64,000 bases of DNA from Streptomyces seoulensis (GCF_022846655.1 NZ_AP025667.1:3633001-3697000); one strand, 5' to 3'. Shown: positions 32,560 to 41,732, counted from the stretch's first letter. Program-made: numbers and translations. The notes: a model not told the origin generated them from the sequence alone.

Positions 32560-33813
32560 CTGAACACCCCGCTCGCCGAGGCCCTGTCGGCCGTCCTGCT
32601 CGTCGCCGTGCTCGCCTGGGCGGTCGTACGGCCCTTCGGATGGACGGAGGCGGTGCTCGCGGTGCCCGCCGCCGGCATCGCCGTCCTCACCGGCGCCATC
32701 TCCCTGGACCACGCCCGCGACGAGGTGGCCCGGCTGGGCCCGGTGGTCGGGTTCCTGGCGGCGGTGCTGGTGCTGGCCCACTTCTGCGACGTGGAGGGAC
32801 TGTTCCGGGCGTGCGGGGCGTGGATGGCCCGCTGGTCGCGGGGGCGGCCGGTACGGCTGCTGACCGCGGTGTTCGCGCTGGCCTCGGTGATCACGGCCGT
32901 ACTGAGCCTGGACGCGACGATCGTGCTGCTGACGCCGGTGGTGTTCGCCACGGCGGCCCGCTCCGGCGTGCGCCCGAAGCCGCATGTCTACGCGTGCACG
33001 CATCTGTCGAACACGGCGTCACTGCTGCTGCCGGTGTCCAATCTGACGAACCTGCTGGCCTTCGCGGCGAGCGGACTGTCCTTCACCCGGTTCGCGGCGC
33101 TGATGACACTGCCGTGGCTGGCCGCGATCGGTGTCGAGTACCTGGTGTTCCGGCGCTTCTTCGCCCGCGACCTGTCGGCGGCGGCGCCCGTCTCGCGGGA
33201 CACCGGGGAGGAGCCGCCGCTGCCGCTGTTCGCGCTGGTCACCGTGGGCTGCACGCTCGCCGGGTTCGTGGTGGCGTCGGCGTTCGGCGTCGATCCGGCG
33301 TGGGCGGCGGCCGCGGGTGCGCTGGTGCTGGCCGGGCGGGCCGTGGTGCGGCGGCAGGCGACCCCGCTGTCCGTGGTGCGGGCGGCCGCGCCGCCGTTCC
33401 TGGCCTTCGTACTGGCGCTGGGCGTGGTGGTGCGGGCGGTCGTGGACAACGGTCTCTCCGACGTGCTCGGGCATCTGCTGCCGTCCGGGGGCGGGCTGCC
33501 CGCGCTGCTGGGCATCGCCGCGCTGGCCGCCGTGCTGGCCAACCTGATCAACAACCTGCCCGCCGTGCTGGTGCTGCTGCCGCTGGCCGCACCGGGTGGC
33601 GCGGGCGCGGTGCTGGCGGTGCTGCTGGGCGTGAACATCGGCCCGAACCTGACGTACGCCGGTTCGCTCGCCACCCTGCTGTGGCGGCGGATCGTGCACC
33701 AGCACGACGAGGGGGTCGGGCTCGGGGAGTTCACCCGGCTGGGTCTGATCGCCGTGCCCTCGGCGCTGGCGGTGTCGGTGGTGGCACTGTGGGGGGCACT
33801 GCACATTCTCTGA
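32560..33813 (+). CDS. ArsB/SLC13-like membrane permease with apparent CTG start
   Basis: The 417-aa protein has about ten membrane segments and family landmarks of the ion-transporter superfamily that includes ArsB and Na+/anion carriers: DATIVLLTPVVFATA, HLSNTASLLLPVSNLTN and NLINNLPAVLVLLPL with paired helical hairpins. Substrate is not deducible; arsenite or an organic anion are options. An in-frame stop at 32524 and the absence of ATG, GTG or TTG before 32608 limit the start. The CTG at 32560 has GGAGGA 5 nt upstream and yields the natural N-terminus LNTPLAEALSAVLLVAVLAW, whereas GTG 32608 would cut into the first helix. It is followed by a stress-protein gene 25 bp later. Confidence 0.82.
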   Translation: MNTPLAEALSAVLLVAVLAWAVVRPFGWTEAVLAVPAAGIAVLTGAISLDHARDEVARLGPVVGFLAAVLVLAHFCDVEGLFRACGAWMARWSRGRPVRLLTAVFALASVITAVLSLDATIVLLTPVVFATAARSGVRPKPHVYACTHLSNTASLLLPVSNLTNLLAFAASGLSFTRFAALMTLPWLAAIGVEYLVFRRFFARDLSAAAPVSRDTGEEPPLPLFALVTVGCTLAGFVVASAFGVDPAWAAAAGALVLAGRAVVRRQATPLSVVRAAAPPFLAFVLALGVVVRAVVDNGLSDVLGHLLPSGGGLPALLGIAALAAVLANLINNLPAVLVLLPLAAPGGAGAVLAVLLGVNIGPNLTYAGSLATLLWRRIVHQHDEGVGLGEFTRLGLIAVPSALAVSVVALWGALHIL

Positions 33814-33838
33814 CGGGGTGGACCGAGGAGGACATCGG

Positions 33839-34354
33839 ATGCGTGCGGTCGTCTGGCTCGTCGAGGGCACCTGGCCCGCCTGTGTGGACGCCGTGCGGGT
33901 GCACGCCCCGCACGCCCGTGAGGTGGTGCTGCTCCATGTGACGGGGCCCGAGGTGCCCGGTGTGGCGCACGGCGCGTTCGCGGGGCTGATGGGGCGGGGA
34001 CGGGCCTGGGGGCAGGGTCCGGCGGAGGGCTGGGAGGCCGACCCGGGGGACCGTCTGGAGGCCCTGGGCGACGGCTCGGCGGCGGAGCTGCTGGACGCGG
34101 CCGCCGAACGCCTGGGCCGTCCGTGCGTACGCGAGGAGCGGTCGGGGCGTCCGGAACACGAGGTGGTCGCGGCGGCCGAGGGCGCGGGCCTGCTGGTGCT
34201 GGCCCGCGACGGCGACCGCTCCCGGCTCGGCCCGCACAGCCTGGGCCCGGCGGCCCGCTTCACGGTCGACCACGCCCCGTGCCCGGTTCTGCTGGTCTGG
34301 CCCGAACAGGCTCCCGGCCTGGGCACGATCCCGCCACCGCCGCACCACCACTGA
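33839..34354 (+). CDS. Universal stress protein-like (UspA family)
   Basis: The 171-aa protein has a Rossmann-like alpha/beta pattern: a first strand AVVWLVEG and a C-terminal nucleotide region (LLVLARDGDRSRLGPHSLGP followed by FTVDHAPCPVLLVWP), the usual G..G(S/T) and VxxHAPCPVLLV signature of ATP-binding Usp proteins. The tail ends in a His run. GAGGAGG lies 7 nt before the ATG. It follows the permease gene by 25 bp, so the two are probably cotranscribed; Usp domains often accompany or regulate transporters. Confidence 0.82.
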   Translation: MRAVVWLVEGTWPACVDAVRVHAPHAREVVLLHVTGPEVPGVAHGAFAGLMGRGRAWGQGPAEGWEADPGDRLEALGDGSAAELLDAAAERLGRPCVREERSGRPEHEVVAAAEGAGLLVLARDGDRSRLGPHSLGPAARFTVDHAPCPVLLVWPEQAPGLGTIPPPPHHH

Positions 34355-34368
34355 GCCGCGCACAGGGT

Positions 34369-36204
34369 TCAGCGGTGGCGGCCCCCGTAACCGCCCCCGT
34401 AGCCGCCTCCGTACCGGCGCTCGTCGTCGTCCCGGCCGCAGCGGTCCCGGTAGGAGGAGCAGGTGTCGTCGTCCCGCTCGCCGGGTGTCGCAGCGGCGGT
34501 GGGCGTGGCGGTGGCGGTGGGTGTGGGCGTGGGGCCGGCGGAGTGTGAGGGCTCGCCGGGGGCCGGCCTGGCGGAGGCACTGCGGGCGGGGGCCTTCGTG
34601 GCCGCTCCCTCGTCCCAGTTGACGATCTCCATCTGGGGGTCGTTGCGAGCGGTGTCCACGACCCAGCGCTGGAGGGCGGTCTCGGCACGGTTCTTCAGGA
34701 CCAGCGCCCCGGAGCCGTCCGTGGCGGCCGGGGTGAGGGCGAGGTTCTGGTCCCAGCGGGGCACGAGCGTGCCCTGGAGGGTGAAGTCGTAGCGGATGAA
34801 GCGGCCGTCGCCGCCCGTGACCGAACAGGGGGCGAGCCGGACCGAGTAGCCGAGGCGGGAGTCCAGGCAGAGGGCGGGCTCGGCATCGCTGCGCAGCCGT
34901 CCGTCCGCCTCGTACCGCCAGCGCTGGCCCGGCGCCGAGGAACAGGTGACGAGTTCGGTCTCGGCGCCCTCGACGGCCTTCTGCCCCACGATGCCGACGC
35001 AGCGCCCGGAGGCCACGTTGTGCAGCCGGCCGCGCACGGTGGGCCGGTTGCCGTCCGCGCCGGCCCAGGACGGCTGCGGTGCGGGCTTGGAGGCGGTGTC
35101 CCGTGACGGGGAGGGGGTGGCGCCGTGGGCGGTGGCGGGACCGCCGTCGGACCCGAGCACGGACCACAGCACGAGGGGCAGCGCGACGAGGGCGCTGACG
35201 GTGGTGACGGCCAGCGTGAGGTTGCGGCGGCGGGTGCGCCGGAGAGCGCGGTGGGCGGTACGGCCGCCTGGAGTCCCGTTCTCCGCGGCCGGGGCGGCCG
35301 GGGGTGCGAAGTCCTCGCCGCCTGAGGGCAGGGGCGGGGCCGGGACGGGCGGCGGGGCGGTGTCGTCGGCGCGGGAGGCGCGCGAGTCGAGGTAGGCGGC
35401 GGCGCCCCAGCCGAGCACGGCTTCGGCGAGCGCGAGGCCGAGCCCGTCGTTGAAGCGGGCGAGCTGGTCGGCGGTGCGGGCGCAGTGGCCGCAGGCGTCG
35501 AGATGGCCGCGCAGGTCCGGGTCCATGGCGAGTCCGCCGCCGCGCCGGAAGGTGACGTCCAGCATCCGCAGGTAGCGCCCGCACTCGGCGTCCGGCGCCA
35601 GCTCGCGGTGGCTCTGCAGGCACTCCTCGCGCAACCGGTCCCTGGCGCGGCCGAGTTCGACGTGTGTGCTCTCCTCGTCCAGGCCCAGCAGCGCGGCGGG
35701 CACGGCGAGCGGGTCGCCCTCGACCTCGGCGTGCCAGAGCACCGCGCGCGAGGGCTGGGGCAGCCGCTGGAAGGCGCTGGCCAGCAGCCGCCTGCCGGGG
35801 GCGGGGAGCAGCCGGGCGGCGGCGCGTCCGGCGCCGGCCTGGTCGGGCCGCAGCGCGGGGTGCAGGAGTTCCTGGCGGCCGTCGCCGTCCCATTCGGCGG
35901 CGATACGCCGCACGGTGACCAGGAGCCGGGGACGCCAGGCGGCGGACGGCCCGGCCTGGCGCAGCGACTCGCCGAACAGCCGGGTGAACGCGGCCGTGGT
36001 CAGCATGCCCGCGGCGCGCGGTCCGTCGGTGCACAGCCGGGCGTAGGCGAAGGCCGCGGCCCAGTGGCGGTCGAGGAGTTCGCCCACGGGATGGGGCCCG
36101 GCCGCCGTTCCCGTCCACTTCATGAGTTCCGCGCTGAGTTCACCGTCGGAGATACCGAACGGCCTCGCGGAATCCGGGGAATTCGACGGTCCTTCGCCCT
36201 TCAC
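34369..36204 (-). CDS. ECF-sigma-like / ZAS zinc-motif / membrane / ricin-lectin fusion protein (copy 2)
   Basis: The 611-aa protein repeats the architecture of the 25124-26719 gene. Sigma-region-2-like sequence (about 44-108: LDRHWAAAFAYARLCTDG) is followed by region-4-like sequence (about 143-200: QRLPQPSRAVLWHAEVEGDP, RARDRLREECLQSHREL), then His234-x3-Cys238-x2-Cys241 (HLDACGHC), one membrane segment (about 328-350) and a ricin-type domain (about 388-550). The C-terminus adds a Thr/Pro stretch, a Cys pair and a Gly/Tyr-rich tail (GGGYGGGYGG). GGAGGA lies about 8 nt before the GTG at 36204. The strong similarity of EAVLGWGA and YLDSR after the zinc motif shows the two are paralogues. Confidence 0.82.
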   Translation of the reverse strand: MKGEGPSNSPDSARPFGISDGELSAELMKWTGTAAGPHPVGELLDRHWAAAFAYARLCTDGPRAAGMLTTAAFTRLFGESLRQAGPSAAWRPRLLVTVRRIAAEWDGDGRQELLHPALRPDQAGAGRAAARLLPAPGRRLLASAFQRLPQPSRAVLWHAEVEGDPLAVPAALLGLDEESTHVELGRARDRLREECLQSHRELAPDAECGRYLRMLDVTFRRGGGLAMDPDLRGHLDACGHCARTADQLARFNDGLGLALAEAVLGWGAAAYLDSRASRADDTAPPPVPAPPLPSGGEDFAPPAAPAAENGTPGGRTAHRALRRTRRRNLTLAVTTVSALVALPLVLWSVLGSDGGPATAHGATPSPSRDTASKPAPQPSWAGADGNRPTVRGRLHNVASGRCVGIVGQKAVEGAETELVTCSSAPGQRWRYEADGRLRSDAEPALCLDSRLGYSVRLAPCSVTGGDGRFIRYDFTLQGTLVPRWDQNLALTPAATDGSGALVLKNRAETALQRWVVDTARNDPQMEIVNWDEGAATKAPARSASARPAPGEPSHSAGPTPTPTATATPTAAATPGERDDDTCSSYRDRCGRDDDERRYGGGYGGGYGGRHR

Positions 36205-36733
36205 GGCTCTGTTCCTCCAAGAATCCACACGGAATATGGTCCGTACCAAACGGCAGGGCGACGGGTGAGGCAGCGCCCCAACTCACGTCGGCGACGGCTC
36301 ACTTGAGACATGTGAAAGCCATCGGAGCGGCCTGGATCGTACGGCGGCCGGAAATCACCCGCGCTGCGGCGACGCACACTTTTGCACAGAGTGACGGCAC
36401 GTAACAAGGGATCTCCCGCCGCGGGACGGCATGCCAGAAGTTATTTGACCGGCATTCAGTTTTTCGAGCCCGCCCCGCCTGGTCATCACGACACCGAGCG
36501 GAGGGGATCGTCGGCCATCGGGCCGGACCCCCCGGTTCCACTTAGATGGGATGTGCAACCTTTCGGCGAGGTCGCATGTCCAACTACACGTACTCAGCGA
36601 ATTTTTCGCATATGTCACCTTGAAGCGGCCACACCCGGGACCCGGCACGAACGGGTACCCGGGTGCTCGACAGCGCCGCCGTACAGGTCGCAGTGAGTGC
36701 GTGCCACCGCCGCCGAGTTGCCCGAGGAAGTCC
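36205..36733. other. Divergent intergenic region before the glycosyltransferase
   Basis: No gene is supported in these 529 bp. At the left end, a CATATT element (complement of 36233-36238) inside a small CGGA...TCCG inverted repeat could be the -10 region of the leftward lectin fusion gene. AT-rich patches occur at 36440-36470 and 36595-36620 (GAATTTTTCGCATATG). These probably carry the glycosyltransferase promoter, but no -35/-10 pair is convincing. Confidence 0.45.
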
Positions 36734-38728
36734 ATGCATCACCCCCGCGTCAGCGTGATCGTCCCCGCCTACAACGCCATGCCCGAGCTCACCGAGTGCA
36801 TCACCTCGGCGATGGAGCAGACCATCGGCCTGGACGCGCTCGAGATCATCGCGGTGAACGACGGATCGACAGACGGAACCGGCAAGGAGCTCGACCGGCT
36901 CGCCGCGCTGTGCCCCTCCCTGCGCGTCATCCACCAGGAGAACTCGGGCACCGCCGCCGTCCCGCGCAACGTCGCCCTGGACGTCGCCCGCGGTGACTAC
37001 GTCTTCTTCCTCGACTCCGACGACTACCTGGGCCCCGACGCGCTGCGCCGCATGGTGGCCATGGCCGACGAGAACAAGACCGACATCGTGCTCGGCAAGA
37101 TGGTGTCGGTCGGCGGCCGGGCGGTACCCACCGCGGTCTTCAAGAACACCCAGCCCCGTACGGACATCTTCTCCTCGGCCGCCTACCGGACCCTCGGCTG
37201 CTGGAAGCTGTTCCGCCGCTCGCTGCTGGAGCGGCTGAACCTGCGCTTCCCCCCGTTCCGCAACACCGAGGACAAGCCGTTCACCGCCGCCGCGTACCTC
37301 AACGCGGACGGCATATCCGTCGTCGCGGACTACGACTGCTACTACCAGCGCAATCGCGCGAACGGCAACAACCTCACCCTCACCGCGCAGAACCTGAGCC
37401 ACCGCATGGAGGGCACACGGCTGTGCTTCGAGACGGTGGCCCGCTATCTGGAGCCGGGCCCGCGGCGCGACCAGATCATGCGCCGGCACGTCGAGTGGGA
37501 GCTGTGCGGCCCGCTGTGGTGGCTGCTGCTCCGGGAGAGCGAGGAGGACATCCGCGAGCGCTTCTACCCGGAGATCCGCGACTGGGTGGAGAAGTGGGTC
37601 ACCGACCCGGTCATCGCCAAGCTCGTCCCCCGTGACCGACTGCTGCTGCACCTGCTGCGGGCCGACCGGTTCGACGACGTGATGACGGCCATCCGCAATG
37701 CCGACGCGGACGCCGAGCGGGGTCACGTCGTCGACGGGGGCCGGGTCTACTGGGCGCATCCGTTCTTCCGTGACACGGCGGTGGGCGTCCCGGACAGCGC
37801 CTTCGACGTCACCGGCCGCCTTCCCGTGCGCCACCGGCTCGACTCGGCGTCCTGGCAGGAGGGCGGGGTGCTGCGCCTGACCGGCCACGCCTACATCGAG
37901 AACGTCGCCTCCCTGGACGCGGCCACCGAGCTGGTGCTGCGCCGCCACGACGCGGACGACCAGGAGATCCGCGTCCCGGCGCGGGTGCACGCCGCCGCCG
38001 GGCTCCCGGACGACGAACTCCACGCGGACGCCGGCTTCGTCGCGGACATCGCCGTGCCCACGGCGGCGGCGGGCGCGGCACTGGGCCGTGGCCGGTGGAA
38101 CCTCTTCCTCGACGTACGGGCCCAGGGGGTCAGCCGCACGGTCCGGCTGAAGTCCCCCGAATCCGGGCCGGCCCCCGCGCAGACGACCGTGACGACGGAG
38201 GCGGGCACCCCCACGACCGTCACCCCGTACGTGACGAAGTGGGGGAACCTCTCCCTCGACATCGGTCAGGAGATACCGCGCGACGACACCCCGGGCCGGG
38301 TGACCGGGACGTCCTGGCACAGATCGCGCAAGGGCACGCTGGTGGTGACGGGCGAGCTCGACGGCGAGGGCGCCGAGGACGTCCGGACGCTGCGCCTGCG
38401 CGCGGAGAACGCCGCGGGCCACCGCCGCGAGGCTCCGGCGTCGCTCATCCGGTCCGGCGGCGCGTTCACTGCGGAGCTCCCGGTCAAGGGCCTGCGCCCG
38501 GGCCGCTGGACGGTGACGCTGTCCCTGTCCGGCTCCTCCCCCGTCGCCGCCGTCCCCTACCTCACCGGCCTCGGCCGCAGCCGCTGGTTCCACATCGCCC
38601 GCCCCTTCTCCGCCGGTCCGGTGAAGAAGGCGTCGGAGACGACCCTGGTGCTGGAGGTCCGCGCGGTGAACGTGCCGGGGGCGGTACGGCAGAAGCTGCG
38701 GAGCGTGGTGCGGAAGGTGCGCGTGTAG
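36734..38728 (+). CDS. GT2-family glycosyltransferase with long C-terminal extension
   Basis: The 664-aa protein has an N-terminal GT-A domain: VSVIVPAYNAMPELTECI, AVNDGSTDGT and the DxD-like FFLDSDDYLG at residues 93-102. A helical middle of about 130 residues follows, then a large beta-rich C-terminal region (about 390-640) of Ig/galactose-binding-like character. Such enzymes often build wall teichoic acids or capsular polymers (as in TagF-related proteins), transferring sugars or polyols from nucleotide donors. The polymer is not identifiable here. There is no signal peptide, so it acts in the cytoplasm or at the membrane face. GAGGAAG precedes the ATG. Confidence 0.87.
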   Translation: MHHPRVSVIVPAYNAMPELTECITSAMEQTIGLDALEIIAVNDGSTDGTGKELDRLAALCPSLRVIHQENSGTAAVPRNVALDVARGDYVFFLDSDDYLGPDALRRMVAMADENKTDIVLGKMVSVGGRAVPTAVFKNTQPRTDIFSSAAYRTLGCWKLFRRSLLERLNLRFPPFRNTEDKPFTAAAYLNADGISVVADYDCYYQRNRANGNNLTLTAQNLSHRMEGTRLCFETVARYLEPGPRRDQIMRRHVEWELCGPLWWLLLRESEEDIRERFYPEIRDWVEKWVTDPVIAKLVPRDRLLLHLLRADRFDDVMTAIRNADADAERGHVVDGGRVYWAHPFFRDTAVGVPDSAFDVTGRLPVRHRLDSASWQEGGVLRLTGHAYIENVASLDAATELVLRRHDADDQEIRVPARVHAAAGLPDDELHADAGFVADIAVPTAAAGAALGRGRWNLFLDVRAQGVSRTVRLKSPESGPAPAQTTVTTEAGTPTTVTPYVTKWGNLSLDIGQEIPRDDTPGRVTGTSWHRSRKGTLVVTGELDGEGAEDVRTLRLRAENAAGHRREAPASLIRSGGAFTAELPVKGLRPGRWTVTLSLSGSSPVAAVPYLTGLGRSRWFHIARPFSAGPVKKASETTLVLEVRAVNVPGAVRQKLRSVVRKVRV

Positions 38729-38743
38729 CGGACCGCGCATCGG

Positions 38744-38766
38744 CCCACCGGCACGAAGCCGGCGGG
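38744..38766 (+). terminator. Hairpin after the glycosyltransferase gene
   Basis: CCCACCGGC pairs with GCCGGCGGG around a 5-nt loop with one internal mismatch, 15 bp after the stop at 38728. A G-rich run follows rather than a U-tract. Confidence 0.6.
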
Positions 38767-38912
38767 GGCCTGGGGGGAGGGGGGAAGTTCGCCACGGCGG
38801 CCGGGCCGGGAGCCGTGGCGGGCGGACGGGGGCACCTCCTGCGATCGACGGCCGTCACGGTGCCGCGGCCCGGAGTTGACGGCGTGGAAGTCCGCTCGGT
38901 TGGATCACGACC

Positions 38913-39743
38913 GTGTCGATCAAGCCGGGTACAGCCGAGCCACCGAACCGAACCGCCGTGCGCCTGAAGGCCGGTGTCGCCCTGCTCGTCCTCGCCCTCA
39001 CCGGCTGCGGCACCGGGGAACCGGCACCGAAGGCCCCGCGCCTCCCTCCCCGGCACGCGGGGTTCGACTACCAGATCGGCGGCGCCTACTCCCCGCCCGC
39101 CGGGGTCCGCGTCGTCACCCGTGACCGCGCCGACTCCCCCGCACCGGGCCTGTACAACGTCTGCTACGTCAACGCCTTCCAGGCCCAGCCGCAGGAACGC
39201 GCCGACTGGCCTGCCGACCTGCTGCTGCGCGACCGCGCGGGCCGGGTCGTCATCGACGAGGACTGGGACGAACCGCTGCTCGACATCGGCACCCCGGCCA
39301 AGCGGGAACGGGTGGCCCGGCGGGTGAACCGCTGGATCGACGGCTGCGCGGAGAAGGGCTACGACGCCGTCGAGCCCGACAACTACGACAGTTACACCCG
39401 CTCCCGGCACCTGCTCACCCCCGCCGACGCGACCGCGTTCATGCGTCTGCTCACCCGGCACGCGCACGCCCGGCACCTGGCCGTCGGCCAGAAGAACACC
39501 CCGGAGCTGGCCGGTCGGCGAGAGCGCGCCGGGCTGGACTTCGCGGTGGCCGAGGAGTGCGGGCAGTACGACGAGTGCGAGGTGTACGCCCGCGCCTACG
39601 ACGACCGGGTGCTCGACATCGAGTACACCGACTCGGGTCTGCGCAAGGCGTCGGCCCGCTGGGGCTCGCGGCTGAGCATCGTCCGCCGCGACCTGGACGT
39701 CTCCACACCGGACGACGAGGGGTACGTGCGCCGGACGGGCTGA
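38913..39743 (+). CDS. GH114-like (endo alpha-1,4-polygalactosaminidase type) lipoprotein
   Basis: The 276-aa protein has a lipoprotein signal with LLVLALTGC and a TIM-barrel-type domain carrying family features: LYNVCYVNAFQAQPQE, VIDEDWDEPLLDIGTP, the AVEPDNYDSY motif containing likely catalytic acids, and LAVGQKNTPEL. GH114 enzymes cut galactosaminogalactan-type polymers; the family also contains many uncharacterised bacterial members. The GTG at 38913 gives a 30-residue signal region; the GTG at 38958 would give a more compact lipoprotein signal and is a real alternative. It follows the glycosyltransferase gene and may trim a surface polymer. Confidence 0.82.
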   Translation: MSIKPGTAEPPNRTAVRLKAGVALLVLALTGCGTGEPAPKAPRLPPRHAGFDYQIGGAYSPPAGVRVVTRDRADSPAPGLYNVCYVNAFQAQPQERADWPADLLLRDRAGRVVIDEDWDEPLLDIGTPAKRERVARRVNRWIDGCAEKGYDAVEPDNYDSYTRSRHLLTPADATAFMRLLTRHAHARHLAVGQKNTPELAGRRERAGLDFAVAEECGQYDECEVYARAYDDRVLDIEYTDSGLRKASARWGSRLSIVRRDLDVSTPDDEGYVRRTG

Positions 39744-39747
39744 AGCC

Positions 39748-40257
39748 TCAAGGGCGTTCCAGCAGTTCCAGCCCGCGCGTCCACGCGAACCCGCCCGGCA
39801 CCCGCCCCTCGCCGAAGCGCACGCCCAGACCACGCAGCCGGGTCAGGCTCTCCTGGTAGGCGGGGTGGGCGGCCAGTGCCTCGCCCACGCTGGGCAGCAC
39901 CGCGATCGGCACGCCCAGCCCGAGGGCCTCGCACAGCGTGCCGACGGCCAGGGTGTCCGCGATGCCCGCGGCCCACTTGTTGACCGTGTTGAAGGTCGCC
40001 GGGGCCACCACGACCGCGTCCGGCTGCGGGAAGGGGCGCGGGTCGGCCGGGGAACGCCAGGCGGAGCGGACCGGGCGGCCCGTGCGGGACTCGGCGCCGG
40101 CCGCGTCGAAGAAGCCGTTCATCGCCGCCGGGGTGGCGATCACGCCCACCTCCCAGCCCCGCTCCTGGGCCGCGGCGATCAGCGTGCCGACGCCGGAGGC
40201 GATGCCGGCCGCGCAGACGACGACGAGGAGAAAGGGCTTCCCGGCGGGTTCGGTCAC
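39748..40257 (-). CDS. Flavoprotein-family (HFCD-type) protein
   Basis: The 169-aa protein matches the flavin-binding fold of cysteine decarboxylase/UbiX-like flavoproteins. The N-terminal strand LLVVVCAAGIASGVG is the phosphate-binding region, followed by VIATPAAMNGFF, then VVVAPATFNTVNKWAAGIAD, a variant of the PANANT motif. LGVPIAVLPSVGEALAAHP fits the substrate clamp region. The reaction is unknown. The GTG at 40257 has only a weak upstream site. It lies 31 bp downstream of the ferredoxin gene on the same strand and may be cotranscribed with the P450. Confidence 0.82.
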   Translation of the reverse strand: MTEPAGKPFLLVVVCAAGIASGVGTLIAAAQERGWEVGVIATPAAMNGFFDAAGAESRTGRPVRSAWRSPADPRPFPQPDAVVVAPATFNTVNKWAAGIADTLAVGTLCEALGLGVPIAVLPSVGEALAAHPAYQESLTRLRGLGVRFGEGRVPGGFAWTRGLELLERP

Positions 40258-40288
40258 CGGGAAACCCTATCGGCGGGGCGGGCGGGGG

Positions 40289-40489
40289 TCAGCTCTCGGT
40301 GACGGTGATCGCGCCGACCGGGCAGGCGCGGGCCGCCTCGCGCAGCATGGGGCTGCCCGCGCCGTCCTCGCTGCCGGGCAGCAGCGCGCTGTACCCGTCG
40401 TCGTCCTGGGTGAAGACGCTCGGCGCGGCCAGTGTGCACTGGCCCGCTCCGATGCAGAGGTCCTTGTCGATCTCGATGTCGGTGTGCAT
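40289..40489 (-). CDS. [3Fe-4S]-type ferredoxin
   Basis: The 66-aa protein has Cys12, Cys18 and Cys56 (LCIGAGQC ... ACPVGAI). In place of the fourth cluster Cys, the usual CxxCxxC pattern is reduced to Cys-x5-Cys, which marks a [3Fe-4S] ferredoxin. Such ferredoxins donate electrons to CYP105-family P450s in Streptomyces, and this one lies 13 bp downstream of the P450 gene at 40503. No ferredoxin reductase is encoded nearby. Confidence 0.94.
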   Translation of the reverse strand: MHTDIEIDKDLCIGAGQCTLAAPSVFTQDDDGYSALLPGSEDGAGSPMLREAARACPVGAITVTES

Positions 40490-40502
40490 GGCGAGCAGCC
40501 TC

Positions 40503-41732
40503 TTACCAGGTCACGGGGAGTTCCAGCATCCCCTGGATCGTGTCGCCGGGCTTGAACGGGATCTCCTCGGCCGGTACCGCGAGGCGCAGCCCGGGCAGCC
40601 GGGCGAGCAGGGTGCCGAGGGCGATCTCCAGCTCCGCGCGCGCCAGGTTCTGGCCCAGGCACTGGTGGATGCCGAAGCCGAAGGCGACGTGATGGCGGGC
40701 GGAGCGGTTGAAGTCGAGGGCGTCGGGGTCCGCGTAGACGGAGTCGTCGCGGTTGATCACCGAGGTGGAGAACATCACGCCGTCCCCGGCGCGGATGGTG
40801 ATGCCGTCGATCTCGATGTCGTCGACCGCCACGCGGACCAGGCCGTCCGCGATGGAGAGCATGCGCATCAGCTCCTCCACGGCACTCGGCAGGAGCGTGG
40901 GGTCGGCGCGCAGCTCGGCCAGCCGGTCGGGGTGCTGGAGCAGGGTGTAGGTGCCGAGCGAGATCATGTTGGCGGTGGTCTCGTGCCCGGCGACCAGCAG
41001 GATGACGGCGAGCGAGACGAGTTCGGCCCGGTCCAGCGCGCCCGCGCGGAGCTGTTCGTGGACCAGGTCGTCCAGCACCCCTTCGCCCGGCTCGGGGTGG
41101 GCGGCCTTGGCGTCGATGAGTCCGCCGAGGTAGGTCTCCAGCTCCTTGCGGGCGTTCTGGCTGTCGTCCGCAGTCGGCCCGCGCAGCAGCTTGCGGGACT
41201 GCGCCTCGAAGAACTCGTGGTCGGCGTACGGCACCCCGAGCAGGCCGCAGATCACCATGGACGGCACGGGCAGCGCGAACGCGGACACCAGCTCGGCCGT
41301 CGGGCCCTGCTCGATCATGGCGTCGAGAAGGTCGTCGACGATTCGCTGGATGGTGGGACGCAGCGCGGCGGCGCGCCTGACCGTGAACGACGGGATCATC
41401 ATCCGCCGCTGGATCTGGTGCTCGGGGTCGTCCAGGCCCAGCAGGGCGACCCGGCGGTCCCGTACGCCCGCGAACCGGGCGGTGGGGATCGGGAACTCGG
41501 GGCGGCAGCGGTCGCTGGAGAGCCTGGCGTCGGCGAGCAGCGCGCGGGCCGCGGCGTGGCCGGTGACGGCCCAGACCTCCCGGCCGTCGTACAGGGTGAC
41601 GCGGGAGACCGGCCGCCCCTCGCGCAGCGGGCCGTACCCGGTGGGCGGGTGGTAGGGACAGGTGCGGTCCTGCGGGAAGGCGACGGGATCGGCCGCCTTC
41701 GCCGGGCCGGTGGTGTCCGTAAGTTCCGTCAT
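40503..41732 (-). CDS. Cytochrome P450, CYP105-like
   Basis: The 409-aa soluble P450 has the I-helix AGHETTAN, the K-helix ExxR in EELMRM, and the heme loop FGFGIHQCLGQNLAR with Cys358 as heme ligand. The N-terminus (FPQDRTCPYHPPTGYGPL) and LSSDRCRPEFP are typical of the CYP105 group, known for xenobiotic and late-stage natural-product oxidation. The ATG at 41732 follows GCGAGGTC. Ferredoxin and flavoprotein genes follow in the same direction, giving an electron-transfer operon. Confidence 0.94.
   Translation of the reverse strand: MTELTDTTGPAKAADPVAFPQDRTCPYHPPTGYGPLREGRPVSRVTLYDGREVWAVTGHAAARALLADARLSSDRCRPEFPIPTARFAGVRDRRVALLGLDDPEHQIQRRMMIPSFTVRRAAALRPTIQRIVDDLLDAMIEQGPTAELVSAFALPVPSMVICGLLGVPYADHEFFEAQSRKLLRGPTADDSQNARKELETYLGGLIDAKAAHPEPGEGVLDDLVHEQLRAGALDRAELVSLAVILLVAGHETTANMISLGTYTLLQHPDRLAELRADPTLLPSAVEELMRMLSIADGLVRVAVDDIEIDGITIRAGDGVMFSTSVINRDDSVYADPDALDFNRSARHHVAFGFGIHQCLGQNLARAELEIALGTLLARLPGLRLAVPAEEIPFKPGDTIQGMLELPVTW

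Noticed and set aside
36382..36696. Open frame in the gap before the glycosyltransferase
   Set aside because: There is no ribosome site, the composition is poor, and it ends in the leader region of the real gene at 36734.
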